Shown: positions 9,901 to 18,495 of the stretch, in pieces
Numbering within the stretch: position 1 is the stretch's first letter
Layout: each line of letters begins with the position of its first letter
Origin: Pseudomonas sp. Bout1
Lineage (GTDB): Bacteria > Pseudomonadota > Gammaproteobacteria > Pseudomonadales > Pseudomonadaceae
Direction: 5' to 3'
Assembly (NCBI RefSeq): GCF_034314165.1
Contig: NZ_JAVIWK010000001.1
Span: forward strand, 4,727,001 to 4,791,000
Length of the DNA: 64,000 nt
The notes under the pieces: model-generated
What the model saw: only the letters and a program-made list of their open reading frames with translations
What the model was told of the DNA's origin: nothing
The model's database searches: none
Program-made: the position numbers and the translations under genes

Positions 9901-10650
9901 ACCGTCGGCGGTGATGTGCAGCTGTGCCGGCAGGTTTTCTGCCAGCGGTTGCAACTCGCCGCTGAGTTTGGCGGCCAGGTAGCCACTGCTGTCGGCGTCG
10001 AGCTTGAGGGTTTTGAGCAGGTCGCCATCGACCTTGAGCGCCAGCTTCCAGGGCGCGCCGCCCGGAGCGTAGGGCAGGCTCAGGTTACCGCTGGCGGTCA
10101 ATGGCCAGTTGCCGGAGGGTTGAAGCAGGCCCGACAGGTCGAGTACCAGGCCCTCCCGTTGCAAGTGCACCGAGTCGATCTGCATGCCGGCGGCGGTCCA
10201 GTGTGCCGCCAATTGCAGGCCCTGGAGTTCTTCGCTGCCATTGAACAACAGGCTGCCGACACGGATGTCGCCCAACTGAATGGCGAGCGGCAGTTTCAGG
10301 TCCGGCAGGGTAATGGGGCCACTGCTTTCTTCGGTGCTGGGTGGAAACTGCAGGCTCACCTGCTCCACATCCAGTTGGTTGATGCACACCGTCATGCGCA
10401 TCAAGCAGGCCGGTGACCAGTCGAACTTCGGCGCCTGCAACTCCACGCGGCTGCCGTCTTGTTGCCACAACAGATGGTCGGCACTCCACTGCCCGCCCAG
10501 GCGCCCCTGGAAATTCTCCACGGTCAACCCCGGCACATGGCCCAGCACCCAACGGCTGCCGACTTGGGTACCCAGCACCGTCCACAGCGCCAGCACTGTC
10601 ACTGCGAGTACCGCCAGAATGGCCAGCCCCGCTATTTTCAAACCACGCAT
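6979..10650 (-). CDS. tamB: Translocation and assembly module subunit TamB
   Basis: The 1223-residue protein has an N-terminal membrane anchor (residues about 5-28) followed by more than 1100 residues of repetitive amphipathic beta strands. The C-terminal DUF490/TamB domain includes the block DITAGIRLSGSAEQPTTQIF-like (VTAGIRLSGSAEQPTTQIFS) and SQEQALSYLVLGRP, and the protein ends in a phenylalanine. TamB spans the periplasm and works with TamA in outer-membrane protein insertion and probably anterograde lipid transport. The ATG at 10650 overlaps the tamA TGA by one base; a GTG one codon upstream is an alternative start. Confidence 0.95.
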   Translation of the reverse strand: MRGLKIAGLAILAVLAVTVLALWTVLGTQVGSRWVLGHVPGLTVENFQGRLGGQWSADHLLWQQDGSRVELQAPKFDWSPACLMRMTVCINQLDVEQVSLQFPPSTEESSGPITLPDLKLPLAIQLGDIRVGSLLFNGSEELQGLQLAAHWTAAGMQIDSVHLQREGLVLDLSGLLQPSGNWPLTASGNLSLPYAPGGAPWKLALKVDGDLLKTLKLDADSSGYLAAKLSGELQPLAENLPAQLHITADGFKPSADLPDTLQLNQLDLTAKGDLSNGYQLLGNAVLPAEKGPVNLLLQGKVDAKGAQIAGLDLNAGDKQSLKLSANLDWQQGFSADAKIDWLDFPWHRLYPVIDEPQVALRTFNGEVSYKDGNYLGNFKADLDGPAGKFSLASPFSGDLKQVFLPELKLAAGQGKAEGHLNLQFADGIAWDTALDLSAINPAYWVAELPGTLAGPLRSKGEMKNEQLKLNADLDLKGRLRGQPAVLQAKAEGAGEQWTLGTLDIRLGDNRIYGSGSLQQRLAGQIDIKLTRLAQLWPQLRGQMTGRLDVAGTLQAPQGKLNLLGQQLAFEDNRLQNLTLDANLDNAQRAKIDLKGSGIQAGETQVGTFTASAQGDIKNQKVQLDLAGPLLKLALALDGKLDQGNWRGRLASGDVQAGGQDWKLQAPAKIERMADGKLTFAAHCWVSGPASLCGEDQRLMPEPKLRYHLKQFPIESLAQWLPKDFAWQGKLNADVQLDLPASGPKGVISVDASGGTLRVKDKDQWLDFPYDTLKLETTLNPTRIDTQLNFRGGKLGELLLQAQINPLAKNKPVTGNFTLAGLDLAVARPFVPMVEKLNGKLNGSGRIGGSLLAPQVNGSVNLVGGEISGPQLPVSFEGLNIQALIAGESVQLNGGWRSGKAGQGTVKGQIDWGQALAVDIALQGTQLPVTVEPYATLEVAPDLKISMKNDKLAISGKVQIPKGEITVRELPPSTVKVSDDTVIVGSQTEEGKPPMAMAMDIDVEVGKDKLSFAGFGLTANLQGHVHIGDNMDTRGELWLNDGRYRAYGQRLTVRRARLLFAGPIDQPYLDIEAIRQTDDVTAGIRLSGSAEQPTTQIFSEPAMSQEQALSYLVLGRPLSTTGEDNNMLAQAALGLGLMGSAGVTSDIAKNLGIQDFELDTQGSGTNTAVVASGKISEKLSLRYGVGVFEPANTIALRYLLSKKVYLEVASGVASSLDIFYKRDF

Positions 10651-12377
10651 CACAGCTCAGGCCCCATGGAAAAGTGCAAACGAATGCCGCCCGGATCTTC
10701 GAGGGCATGGGCCAGGTCGAGGCGGATCGGGCCGACCGGCGACACCCAGCGCACGCCCACCCCCACACCGGTTTTCAGGCTTGGCATCTCCAGGGTGTTG
10801 AACGAGTTGCCTTGGTCGATAAAGGTCGCGATCCGCCATTTTTCGGCGATGGAATATTGGTACTCGGCGCTCAGGGCCACCATGTAGCGGCCACCGATGC
10901 GGTCGCCACGGTCGTTTTCCGGCGACAGGGTCTGGTATTCGTAACCCCGCACGCTCTGGTCACCACCGGCAAAAAACCGCAACGATGGCGGCACGGATTT
11001 GTAGCCGTTGGTGGCACTGCCGCCAAACTGCGCCCGGGCCAGGAAGCGGTGGTTGTCCCAAAGAGTGGTCAGGCCCTTGATGGTCGCGGTGCCGTAAAGC
11101 AGGTTGGTGTCGGAACCCAGGCCTTCCTTGGCGACCTTGGCATCGAACAGCAGGCGATAGCCATTGTGCGGGTCGATGCGATTGTCGCTGCGCAGGTAGG
11201 AATAGCTGATGCCCGGCATCAGCAGCGTACTCAGGCCCGAGTCATTGCCCAGACGATATTCTTCGCGCTGCCATTTGAGTGAGATAACCCGCGTCCAACC
11301 GCTGGGCAACTTGCTGTGCCACTCGGGGCCGAGGGTGAGCAATTTACTCAGGGTGTCGGTGTTGGCGATTTCTTCGTTCTGGTAGCCGCCAGCAAAGCGC
11401 AGTTTGTCGGTCAGTGGCGGGTCCATGGGGATGTCGTACCACAGCCCGACGTTCTGCCGGGGCGCAGAAAGCTCGGCTTCCCAGCCATAACTGTGGCCTT
11501 GGGGGTTGACCCAGTGACGCGTCCAGTTGGCCTTGCCGCGCGGGCCAACGTCGGTCGAGTAGCCAAGGCCAAGGCCCATGGTGCGGGGCTTGCGGGTTTC
11601 CAGTTGCACAGCCACCGGAATCACGTCTTTAGTAGATGCGGCCGGGGCGGCGTCCACGCGCACGCCTTCAAAAAAGCCGCTGGATTGCAGGTTCTGGTTG
11701 AGTTCGGCGATCAGTTCGGAGTCGTAGGGCGCACCACTTTTGAACGGCACCATGCGTTGCAGGAGGTCTTCATCAAACGGCGTGTCGCCGGCAAAGCTGA
11801 CCTTGCCCAAGGTGTAGCGTGGGCCGCTGTCGTAAATCAGTTCGATATCGGCCACGCCCGCCTGGGGGTCGACGCTGAGTTTCTGGCGGGTAAAACGCCC
11901 GCTGAAAAACCCGTAGCGTGACGCCTGGTTCTGGATAACGCGCTTGGCGTCCTCGTAGTTGCCGTGGTTGAGCACGGCTCCGGGTTTGAGTTGGTCGCTT
12001 GCGGGCACGCGAAAGGCCTTGAGGTCGGCGGCCTGGCCATCGACCCGAATGGTCACGTTGCGCAAATGCACCGGTTCGCCAGGGTCGATGGTGAGGATCA
12101 GGCGCGGGTTCTTGCCGCCCTTCACATCACTGGCAATCTGTGGCTGATAGAAGCCCAACGCCTGGGCAGCCTTGCGGGCCTGCTCCTCGGCGCCACGGCT
12201 GAACCGCAGCAGGGCTTCTTCGTCACGATCGCCGACCCCGCCGATGTAGCCTTCGATGTTGGCTTTCAACGCGTCGTTTGAAGGTTTGATGCGCACATCC
12301 AATTCGCTTTGCGCCAAGGCGCCGCAGCTCGTGAACAGCAGGATCAAGCCGCTGGTAAATCTTCCTGGAAACTTCAT
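10650..12377 (-). CDS. tamA: Outer-membrane assembly protein TamA (Omp85 family)
   Basis: The 575-residue precursor has a signal peptide (about residues 1-22), POTRA domains in the first half (PVHLRNVTIRVDGQ; YTLGKVSFAGDTPFDEDLLQ) and a C-terminal 16-stranded Omp85 barrel. Motif 6 appears as FFAGGDQSVRGYEYQ, which contains the conserved (V/I)RGY lid-lock motif. It partners tamB in an overlapping two-gene operon. Length fits TamA. Confidence 0.95.
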   Translation of the reverse strand: MKFPGRFTSGLILLFTSCGALAQSELDVRIKPSNDALKANIEGYIGGVGDRDEEALLRFSRGAEEQARKAAQALGFYQPQIASDVKGGKNPRLILTIDPGEPVHLRNVTIRVDGQAADLKAFRVPASDQLKPGAVLNHGNYEDAKRVIQNQASRYGFFSGRFTRQKLSVDPQAGVADIELIYDSGPRYTLGKVSFAGDTPFDEDLLQRMVPFKSGAPYDSELIAELNQNLQSSGFFEGVRVDAAPAASTKDVIPVAVQLETRKPRTMGLGLGYSTDVGPRGKANWTRHWVNPQGHSYGWEAELSAPRQNVGLWYDIPMDPPLTDKLRFAGGYQNEEIANTDTLSKLLTLGPEWHSKLPSGWTRVISLKWQREEYRLGNDSGLSTLLMPGISYSYLRSDNRIDPHNGYRLLFDAKVAKEGLGSDTNLLYGTATIKGLTTLWDNHRFLARAQFGGSATNGYKSVPPSLRFFAGGDQSVRGYEYQTLSPENDRGDRIGGRYMVALSAEYQYSIAEKWRIATFIDQGNSFNTLEMPSLKTGVGVGVRWVSPVGPIRLDLAHALEDPGGIRLHFSMGPEL

Positions 12378-12441
12378 AGGCCGGGATGCTACACGAGCTT
12401 GGGAGCGAGTTAGAACCCGGAATTGTCTGAAGAATTCTGTT

Positions 12442-13092
12442 TTAAAGCGTTGCAGCCTGTAACACCTGCGGATTTGCGTGAAAGAACACGTGTTCCAGCA
12501 CAGGTCCTACAGCCACCTCACCGATCTCTTCGTATCCCTGACGTTTGTAGAACTCCAGATAGCGGGAGTTCCCTGTGTCCAGCACCACGCCGGATGAATG
12601 CGGGTCTTCGGCGCACCAGTTGTGCACGGCCTCCAGCAATTGCTCGCCGTAGTGCTTGCCCTGGAATTGTGGGTGAATGCCCAGCAGCGGCAACACGTGA
12701 ACCGAGTCCGCGGGCAGGCACGCCAGCACCGCTTGATGGTATTCCAGATAGCGCCGGGTGCCCCGCACGCCGGTGCTCAACCACATGCGCAGTTGCCAGG
12801 CCCAGCTTTCGGTGATGCCCAGACGGCGTGTGGGCGGCGCGATCAGGGCGATGCCGATCAACCGGTCGTTGACCAGCAGGCCAATCGCCGGCAGTTTCTG
12901 GAAGAAGTGTTGCTTGACCAGTTCACGCACCGTGGCGCGCACCCGTTGTTCGTAGCCAGGACGTTCGGCTTCGAAAAGGTAGGCGAAGGTCGGCTCATGG
13001 CGATAGGCCTGGTACAACAAGGAACGGGCCTCGCGGGAATAGCCGCTGTCGAGCATGTGAATCTGGGCGATGGCAGTCGAGGTATCAGGCAT
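12442..13092 (-). CDS. GNAT-family N-acetyltransferase
   Basis: The 216-residue protein carries a GNAT fold in its C-terminal half. Motif A is LPLLGIHPQFQGKHYGEQLL (the acetyl-CoA pyrophosphate loop Q/RxxGxG/A is a loose QGKHYG), followed by VVLDTGNSRYLEFYKRQGYE (motif B). The YKRQGYEEIGE segment is typical of small-molecule acetyltransferases. The substrate is unknown. It is divergent from xthA across a 178-base gap. Confidence 0.82.
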   Translation of the reverse strand: MPDTSTAIAQIHMLDSGYSREARSLLYQAYRHEPTFAYLFEAERPGYEQRVRATVRELVKQHFFQKLPAIGLLVNDRLIGIALIAPPTRRLGITESWAWQLRMWLSTGVRGTRRYLEYHQAVLACLPADSVHVLPLLGIHPQFQGKHYGEQLLEAVHNWCAEDPHSSGVVLDTGNSRYLEFYKRQGYEEIGEVAVGPVLEHVFFHANPQVLQAATL

Positions 13093-13270
13093 AACAATGG
13101 ATCTCCCCTGGGCGCTGACTCAAACGGTTGCGCTCTTGTTACTACGAGCCCACAGAGACTGACTCGTTCCCTGCTTTCAGACCTTAGCAGTGCCCAAGTC
13201 CTACCGCCACGCTGGCCCCCGTCCGACTTGTCGGCTAGCATCGCCCTTTTGCCAGACTGGACTGCCGACC

Positions 13271-14083
13271 ATGAAAATCGTGTCTTTCAATATCAACGGG
13301 CTGCGTGCCCGCCCTCATCAGCTGGCGGCGCTGATAGAGAAGCATCAGCCGGACGTAATCGGCTTGCAGGAAACCAAGGTCCACGATGACCAGTTCCCAC
13401 TGGCCGAGGTACAGGCCCTGGGCTATCACGTGTATTACCACGGGCAGAAAGGCCACTACGGTGTCGCCCTGCTCTCACGCCAGGAGCCGCTGGCGCTGCA
13501 TAAAGGCTTTGCCAGTGACGAAGAAGACGCCCAGCGCCGGTTTATCTGGGGCACCTTCGCCGACGCCAACGGCAATCCAATTACCATCATGAACGGCTAT
13601 TTCCCACAGGGCGAAAGCCGCGACCACCCCACCAAGTTCCCGGCCAAGCAGCGTTTCTACGAGGACCTGCAAAACCTGCTGGAGTCTCAGTTCAGCAATG
13701 ACCAGGCAGTGGTGGTAATGGGTGATGTGAATATTTCCCCGCAAGACTGCGACATCGGCATCGGTGCCGACAACGCCAAGCGCTGGCTGAAGACCGGCAA
13801 GTGCAGCTTCCTGCCGGAAGAGCGTGAGTGGATGGCGCGCCTGAAGAACTGGGGCCTGGTAGACAGCTTCCGCCACCTCAACCCGGACGTGGCCGACCGC
13901 TTCAGCTGGTTTGATTACCGCAGCCGTGGCTTTGAAGACGAGCCCAAGCGCGGGCTGCGGATCGACGTGATCATGGCCTCCCAGGGGTTGCTGCCCCGGG
14001 TGAAGGACGCTGGCGTGGACTACGACCTGCGTGGTATGGAAAAACCCTCCGATCATGCGCCGATCTGGCTGGAACTGAGCTGA
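13271..14083 (+). CDS. xthA: Exodeoxyribonuclease III
   Basis: The 270-residue protein starts at the ATG at 13271 with [18 protein letters not shown]; an upstream in-frame start would add a non-conserved leader. Exonuclease/endonuclease/phosphatase motifs are intact: N in FNINGLR, the metal-binding E in GLQETKV, the [13 protein letters not shown] block, DxxR (DSFRHLNPD), and the final [10 protein letters not shown]. It acts in base-excision repair as an AP endonuclease and 3'-5' exonuclease. Confidence 0.96.
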   Translation: MKIVSFNINGLRARPHQLAALIEKHQPDVIGLQETKVHDDQFPLAEVQALGYHVYYHGQKGHYGVALLSRQEPLALHKGFASDEEDAQRRFIWGTFADANGNPITIMNGYFPQGESRDHPTKFPAKQRFYEDLQNLLESQFSNDQAVVVMGDVNISPQDCDIGIGADNAKRWLKTGKCSFLPEEREWMARLKNWGLVDSFRHLNPDVADRFSWFDYRSRGFEDEPKRGLRIDVIMASQGLLPRVKDAGVDYDLRGMEKPSDHAPIWLELS

Positions 14084-14090
14084 TTTATCT

Positions 14091-14177
14091 TGGAACCGGG
14101 CTTGCCCGCGATGCAGACACCTCGGTATGTCGGTCATATCGAATTAATGCCATCGCAGGCAAGCCAGCTCCCACATT
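14091..14177. repeat. REP pair downstream of xthA
   Basis: A degenerate REP (CCGGGCTTGCCCGCGATG at 14096) faces a full one (CATCGCAGGCAAGCCAGCTC at 14150, ending CCCACATTT at 14177). It lies between two genes on the same strand. Confidence 0.8.
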
Positions 14178-14259
14178 TGATGGCAGCCCTCAAGTCATAT
14201 TGCTGAAACCTGCCTGACTTAATCTCGCGGCACTCCCTTTGGCTTGAGAAGGTGCCGGC

Positions 14260-15600
14260 ATGATGCTGCGCGTTCTGTCCCTGCTGGCCCTGTTCAGCGC
14301 ATTCCCCCTCGCCGCTTTTTCCACCCCGCTGCCCGTTCCCGAAAACGGCCCGGCCTTGCGCATCCAGGGATCCAACACCATTGGTGCGGCGCTGGGCCCG
14401 GCGTTGGTCAAGGGGCTGATGGAACAACAGGGTTTGCAAGGTGTGCACAGCGAACCGTCCGACCAGGCCAACGAGCAGCATATCGTTGGCAAGACTCGTC
14501 AGGGCCAACGGGTGACGGTAGACGTGGCCGCCCACGGTTCCAGCACCGGGTTTGTCGCACTGAAAAAAGCCAGCGCTGACCTCGCGGCGTCTTCCCGGCC
14601 GATCAAGGACAGCGAGCTGGTGGAGCTGGAATCCCTCGGCGACCTGAAAAGCCCGGACGCCGAACAGGTCATCGCCATTGATGGTTTGGCGATCATCCTT
14701 AACCCGCGCAACCCGCTGAACACCTTGAACACTGAACAACTGGCACAGATTTTCAGCGGCAAGGTCTCGACCTGGGAACAGCTCGGCGGCATCGGCGGCA
14801 AGATTCACCTGTATGCGCGGGATGATCAGTCCGGCACCTACGACACCTTCAAGGAACTGGTGCTCAACCGTCGCAACGAGTCCTTGGACGGCAGCGCCAA
14901 GCGGTTCGAGTCCAGTGAGCAGTTATCGGATGCGGTCAGCGGCGATCCACAAGGTATCGGATTTATCGGCTTGCCCTATGTGCGCCAGGCCAAGGCGGTG
15001 GCTATTGTCGATGGTGACTCACAGCCCATGATGGCGCTGGACAGCCTGATTGCCACCGAGGACTACCCACTGTCGCGCCGGTTGTTTTTCTATTTGCCGC
15101 CGGTTGAGCAAAACCCGTGGGCCAGGGCGCTGGTGGACTTTGCGCAAAGCAGCAAGGGCCAGGCCATCGTTGCTGCCAACGGCTTTATCGCGCAGCAGGT
15201 GCAAGCCATGACGGTGGAGCCGCGGGCCCCGATGCCAGAGGACTACCAGGCGATTGCCCGGCAGGCGCAGCGCTTGACGGTGAACTTCCGCTTTGAGGAA
15301 GGCAGCGCCAGCCTCGACAACAAGGCGCGCCAGGACTTGATGCGCGTGGTGGCGTATATAAAGAGCCACGGCAAGCTGGACAAGCAGGTGACACTGGTGG
15401 GGTTTGGGGATGCCAAGAATGATGCGCAGCGGGCGGCGCTATTGTCGAAGTTGCGGGCGATGGCGGTGCGGCGGGAATTGGTCAAGAGCGGCGTGGTGCT
15501 GAGGGACATTCGCGGCTTTGGCGCCGAGATGCCGGTGGCGGCGAATACGGCGGATGAGGGAAGGATCAAGAACCGGCGAGTGGAGGTTTGGGTTTACTGA
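14260..15600 (+). CDS. PstS-like phosphate-binding domain fused to an OmpA domain
   Basis: The 446-residue precursor has a signal peptide (about 1-22). Residues about 30-300 form a PBP-like phosphate-binding domain (IQGSNTIGAALGPALVKGLM, HGSSTGFVALKKASADLAAS, ARDDQSGTYDTFKELVL, GDPQGIGFIGLPYV). Residues about 330-446 form an OmpA/MotB peptidoglycan-binding domain (LTVNFRFEEGSASLDNKARQ, ending GRIKNRRVEVWVY). The architecture suggests a periplasmic sensor or scavenger tethered to the cell wall rather than the solute receptor of an ABC importer, since no pstCAB genes are adjacent. The start could also be the second ATG at 14263. Confidence 0.88.
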   Translation: MMLRVLSLLALFSAFPLAAFSTPLPVPENGPALRIQGSNTIGAALGPALVKGLMEQQGLQGVHSEPSDQANEQHIVGKTRQGQRVTVDVAAHGSSTGFVALKKASADLAASSRPIKDSELVELESLGDLKSPDAEQVIAIDGLAIILNPRNPLNTLNTEQLAQIFSGKVSTWEQLGGIGGKIHLYARDDQSGTYDTFKELVLNRRNESLDGSAKRFESSEQLSDAVSGDPQGIGFIGLPYVRQAKAVAIVDGDSQPMMALDSLIATEDYPLSRRLFFYLPPVEQNPWARALVDFAQSSKGQAIVAANGFIAQQVQAMTVEPRAPMPEDYQAIARQAQRLTVNFRFEEGSASLDNKARQDLMRVVAYIKSHGKLDKQVTLVGFGDAKNDAQRAALLSKLRAMAVRRELVKSGVVLRDIRGFGAEMPVAANTADEGRIKNRRVEVWVY

Positions 15601-15632
15601 GGACTTAAAGATCTTTATTGCGCGCACTGGCC

Positions 15633-15700
15633 TCATCGCGGGCAAGCCCGGCTCCCACAGTTGACTGCATTCCCCTGTGGGAGCTGGCTTGCCTGCGATG
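15633..15700. repeat. REP pair between convergent genes
   Basis: CATCGCGGGCAAGCCCGGCT at 15633 faces CTGTGGGAGCTGGCTTGCCT at 15675. The pair sits between the ends of the OmpA fusion gene and the acyl-CoA dehydrogenase gene. Confidence 0.85.
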
Positions 15701-15714
15701 AAGACACCTCGGTT

Positions 15715-16944
15715 TTACTGCCCGCTGCGCATCATCTCGCGCGGTACATACTTGCCGATCTCGAACTTGCCGATTGCTGCCCGGTGCACTTCGTCCGGGC
15801 CGTCGGCCAGGCGCAGGGTGCGCTGCATGGCGTACATGTAGGCCAGCGGGAAGTCGTTGGATACGCCGGCGCCACCATGGATCTGAATCGCCCGGTCGAT
15901 CACCTTCAATGCCACGTTCGGCGCTACCACCTTGATCTGCGCGATTTCGCTTTTCGCGACCTTATTGCCCACGGTGTCCATCATGTAGGCGGCTTTGAGG
16001 GTCAGCAGGCGCGCCATGTCGATCTCCATCCGCGAGTCGGCGATTTTGTCGATGTTGCCACCCAGGCGTGCCAGCGGTTTGCCGAAGGCGGTACGGCTGA
16101 CAGAGCGTTTGCACATCAATTCCAGCGCACGTTCGGCCATGCCGACAGAACGCATGCAGTGGTGGATGCGGCCCGGGCCAAGGCGCCCCTGGGCGATTTC
16201 AAAACCGCGGCCCTCGCCCAGCAGAACATTTTCGTAAGGCACACGCACGTTTTCAAACAGCACTTCGGCGTGGCCATGGGGCGCGTCGTCGTAGCCGAAC
16301 ACCGGCAGCGGGCGCACAATTTTCACACCGGGGGCATCCACCGGTACCAGGATCATCGAGTGCTGCTGGTGGCGCGGTGCATCGGGGTTGCTCAGGCCCA
16401 TGAAGATCATGATCTTGCAGCGCGGATCGCAGGCACCGGAGGTCCACCACTTTTTACCGTTGATGACCCACTCGTCGCCGTCACGTACCGCACGGGCGGC
16501 CATATTGGTGGCGTCAGATGAAGCCACGTCTGGCTCGGTCATGGCGAACGCCGAACGGATCTCGCCGCGCAACAACGGTTCGAGCCAGCGTTGTTTCTGC
16601 TCCTCATTGGCATAGCGTACCAACACCTCCATGTTGCCGGTGTCGGGTGCGGAGCAGTTGAACGGCTCTGGCCCCAGCAACGAGCGGCCCATGATTTCTG
16701 CCAATGGCGCGTATTCGAGGTTGGTCAGGCCAGCGCCCAGTTCGGATTCCGGCAGGAACAGGTTCCACAGGCCCTCGGCTTTAGCCTTGAGTTTCAACTC
16801 TTCCATGATTGCAGTGGGCTGCCAGCGATCTCCTTCGCTGACCTGGCGTTCGAACACCGGCTCGGCCGGGTAGACGTAAGCGTCCATGAACGCAGTGACG
16901 CGTTCACGCAGTTCCTGAACCTTGGGCGAATAAGCGAAATCCAT
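15715..16944 (-). CDS. Acyl-CoA dehydrogenase (ACAD10/11-like)
   Basis: The 409-residue FAD enzyme has the signatures [20 protein letters not shown] (FAD/substrate loop) and [20 protein letters not shown], and the C-terminal [20 protein letters not shown] with [12 protein letters not shown]. The body plan is the longer ACAD10/11-like type, which often acts on unusual acyl chains; the substrate is not deducible. It is divergent from a LysR gene at 17094, so that regulator may control it. Confidence 0.9.
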   Translation of the reverse strand: MDFAYSPKVQELRERVTAFMDAYVYPAEPVFERQVSEGDRWQPTAIMEELKLKAKAEGLWNLFLPESELGAGLTNLEYAPLAEIMGRSLLGPEPFNCSAPDTGNMEVLVRYANEEQKQRWLEPLLRGEIRSAFAMTEPDVASSDATNMAARAVRDGDEWVINGKKWWTSGACDPRCKIMIFMGLSNPDAPRHQQHSMILVPVDAPGVKIVRPLPVFGYDDAPHGHAEVLFENVRVPYENVLLGEGRGFEIAQGRLGPGRIHHCMRSVGMAERALELMCKRSVSRTAFGKPLARLGGNIDKIADSRMEIDMARLLTLKAAYMMDTVGNKVAKSEIAQIKVVAPNVALKVIDRAIQIHGGAGVSNDFPLAYMYAMQRTLRLADGPDEVHRAAIGKFEIGKYVPREMMRSGQ

Positions 16945-17093
16945 GAGCAGCTCCCTTTAGGAAGGTTGTTTAGGTCATGAAATTGATGCTAGAACAGCGT
17001 TGATAATTTACCTAGCCTATTCTCGGCGTGTATTAACATTCATCACCGATATATGATCGGCGCATGGAAACCTAACAATAAGAGCGCAGCGAA

Positions 17094-18029
17094 ATGAATC
17101 TGAGCAAGGTCGACCTTAACCTTTTCATCGTCTTTGACGCGATCTACACCGAAGCCAACCTGACCCGCGCCGGGCAGATTGTCGGGATTACCCAACCGGC
17201 CGTGTCGAACGCTCTGGCCCGCCTGCGGGAGACCTTCAACGACCCGCTGTTCGTGCGTACCGCCCAGGGCATGGTACCCACGCCCATGGCCCAGAACATC
17301 ATCGGCCCGGTGCGTAATGCGCTGTCGTTGCTGCGGGTGTCGGTGCAGGAAAGCCGGATTTTCAACCCGCAACAGGCGGCCAAGACCTACCGCATCAGCA
17401 TGACCGACCTCACCGAAGCGGTGATTCTGCCCGCTCTGTTCCAGCGCCTGCGCCGCCTGGCGCCGACAGTGGTGATCGAGAGTTTCCTGTCCAAGCGCCG
17501 GGAAACCACCAAGGAGTTGGCCGCAGGCCGCCTGGACTTTGCCGTGGATGCGCCGCTTAACACCGACCCGCAAGTGCGCCACGTCAAGTTGATGGAAGAC
17601 CGCTACGTGTGCGCCATGCGCAAGGGCCATCCAATGGCAGGCAAGGAAAAACTCACGCTGGATGACTACCTGTCGCTGACCCACATTCATATCTCCAGCC
17701 GGCGCAATGGCCTGGGCCACGTCGACCTGGCGCTGGGCAAAATGGGCCTGCAACGCAAGATCGCCCTGCGCTCCCAGCACTACCTGATGGCTTCGCAAGT
17801 GTTGCAGCAAACCGACATGGTGATGACCGTACCGGAGCGGTTTGCCCGGCGCCATGAACTGCACTTTTTCAACCTGCCGGTGAATGATGTGCCGATGGTG
17901 GAAACCCATCTGTACTGGCACGAAAGCACCGATCAGGACCCGGCCAACCGCTGGATGCGTGAGCAGATGATCGAGTTGTGCCAGCAAGTGACCGCCCATG
18001 AGAAGAAACTGGATAAGCAGCAGGCTTGA
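17094..18029 (+). CDS. LysR-family regulator
   Basis: The 311-residue protein has the N-terminal winged helix (VDLNLFIVFDAIYTEANLTR, then GITQPAVSNALARLRETFND) typical of the NodD/LinR-like LysR subgroup, and a type 2 periplasmic-binding effector domain. It is divergent from the acyl-CoA dehydrogenase with 149 bases between; the gap holds the short inverted repeat CCGAT-ATAT-GATCGG at 17046-17060. Its stop overlaps the LiuR palindrome in front of liuR. Confidence 0.9.
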   Translation: MNLSKVDLNLFIVFDAIYTEANLTRAGQIVGITQPAVSNALARLRETFNDPLFVRTAQGMVPTPMAQNIIGPVRNALSLLRVSVQESRIFNPQQAAKTYRISMTDLTEAVILPALFQRLRRLAPTVVIESFLSKRRETTKELAAGRLDFAVDAPLNTDPQVRHVKLMEDRYVCAMRKGHPMAGKEKLTLDDYLSLTHIHISSRRNGLGHVDLALGKMGLQRKIALRSQHYLMASQVLQQTDMVMTVPERFARRHELHFFNLPVNDVPMVETHLYWHESTDQDPANRWMREQMIELCQQVTAHEKKLDKQQA

Positions 18030-18041
18030 CGTTAACGTCAA
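18026..18041. promoter_or_regulatory. LiuR operator upstream of liuR-liuE
   Basis: TTGACGTTAACGTCAA is a perfect 16 bp palindrome 43 bases upstream of the liuR ATG. It matches the core ACGTTAACGT also found at 24116-24131 before liuA, so it is probably the autoregulatory site of the MerR-family LiuR. Confidence 0.8.
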
Positions 18042-18084
18042 CCAGCCATTAGCTTAACGCTCAAGACACTCCTTGAGCGCCACC

Positions 18085-18483
18085 ATGAGTACGACCTACA
18101 GCATCTCCGACCTCGCGCGCGAGCTCGACATCACCACCCGCGCCATTCGCTTCTATGAAGAACAAGGCCTGCTGGCCCCGGAACGCCGGGGCCAGGAGCG
18201 CATTTATTCGCCGCGTGACAAGGTCAGCTTGAAGCTGATCCTGCGGGGCAAGCGCATCGGTTTCTCCCTGGCCGAGTGCCGCGAGCTGATCGAACTCTAC
18301 GACCCCACCAGCGGCAACCAGAAGCAACTGCACAGCATGCTGGCGAAAATCGCCGAGCGCCGCGAGCAGTTGGAGCAACAGTTGCTCGACATCGAACAGA
18401 TGAAACTGGAACTGGACACCGCCGAAGAACGTTGTACCCAAGCGCTGGAACAAACCATTCAGAGCCAGGTTGGCCATTCATAA
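18085..18483 (+). CDS. liuR: MerR-family regulator of leucine/isovalerate catabolism
   Basis: The 132-residue protein has a MerR DNA-binding domain (YSISDLARELDITTRAIRFY, EEQGLLAPERRGQERIYSPR) and a C-terminal coiled coil (residues about 80-115). It lacks metal-binding cysteines in the MerR positions, as expected for LiuR, which responds to branched-chain acyl-CoA intermediates. The ATG at 18085 is preferred to a TTG at 18073 because it gives the usual length. liuE follows by 12 bases. Confidence 0.9.
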   Translation: MSTTYSISDLARELDITTRAIRFYEEQGLLAPERRGQERIYSPRDKVSLKLILRGKRIGFSLAECRELIELYDPTSGNQKQLHSMLAKIAERREQLEQQLLDIEQMKLELDTAEERCTQALEQTIQSQVGHS

Positions 18484-18495
18484 AAGGTAGCTGCC

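Noticed and set aside
7366..10416. A 1016-codon open frame antisense to tamB
   Set aside because: It mirrors tamB, has no family motifs, and such frames are common opposite high-GC genes.
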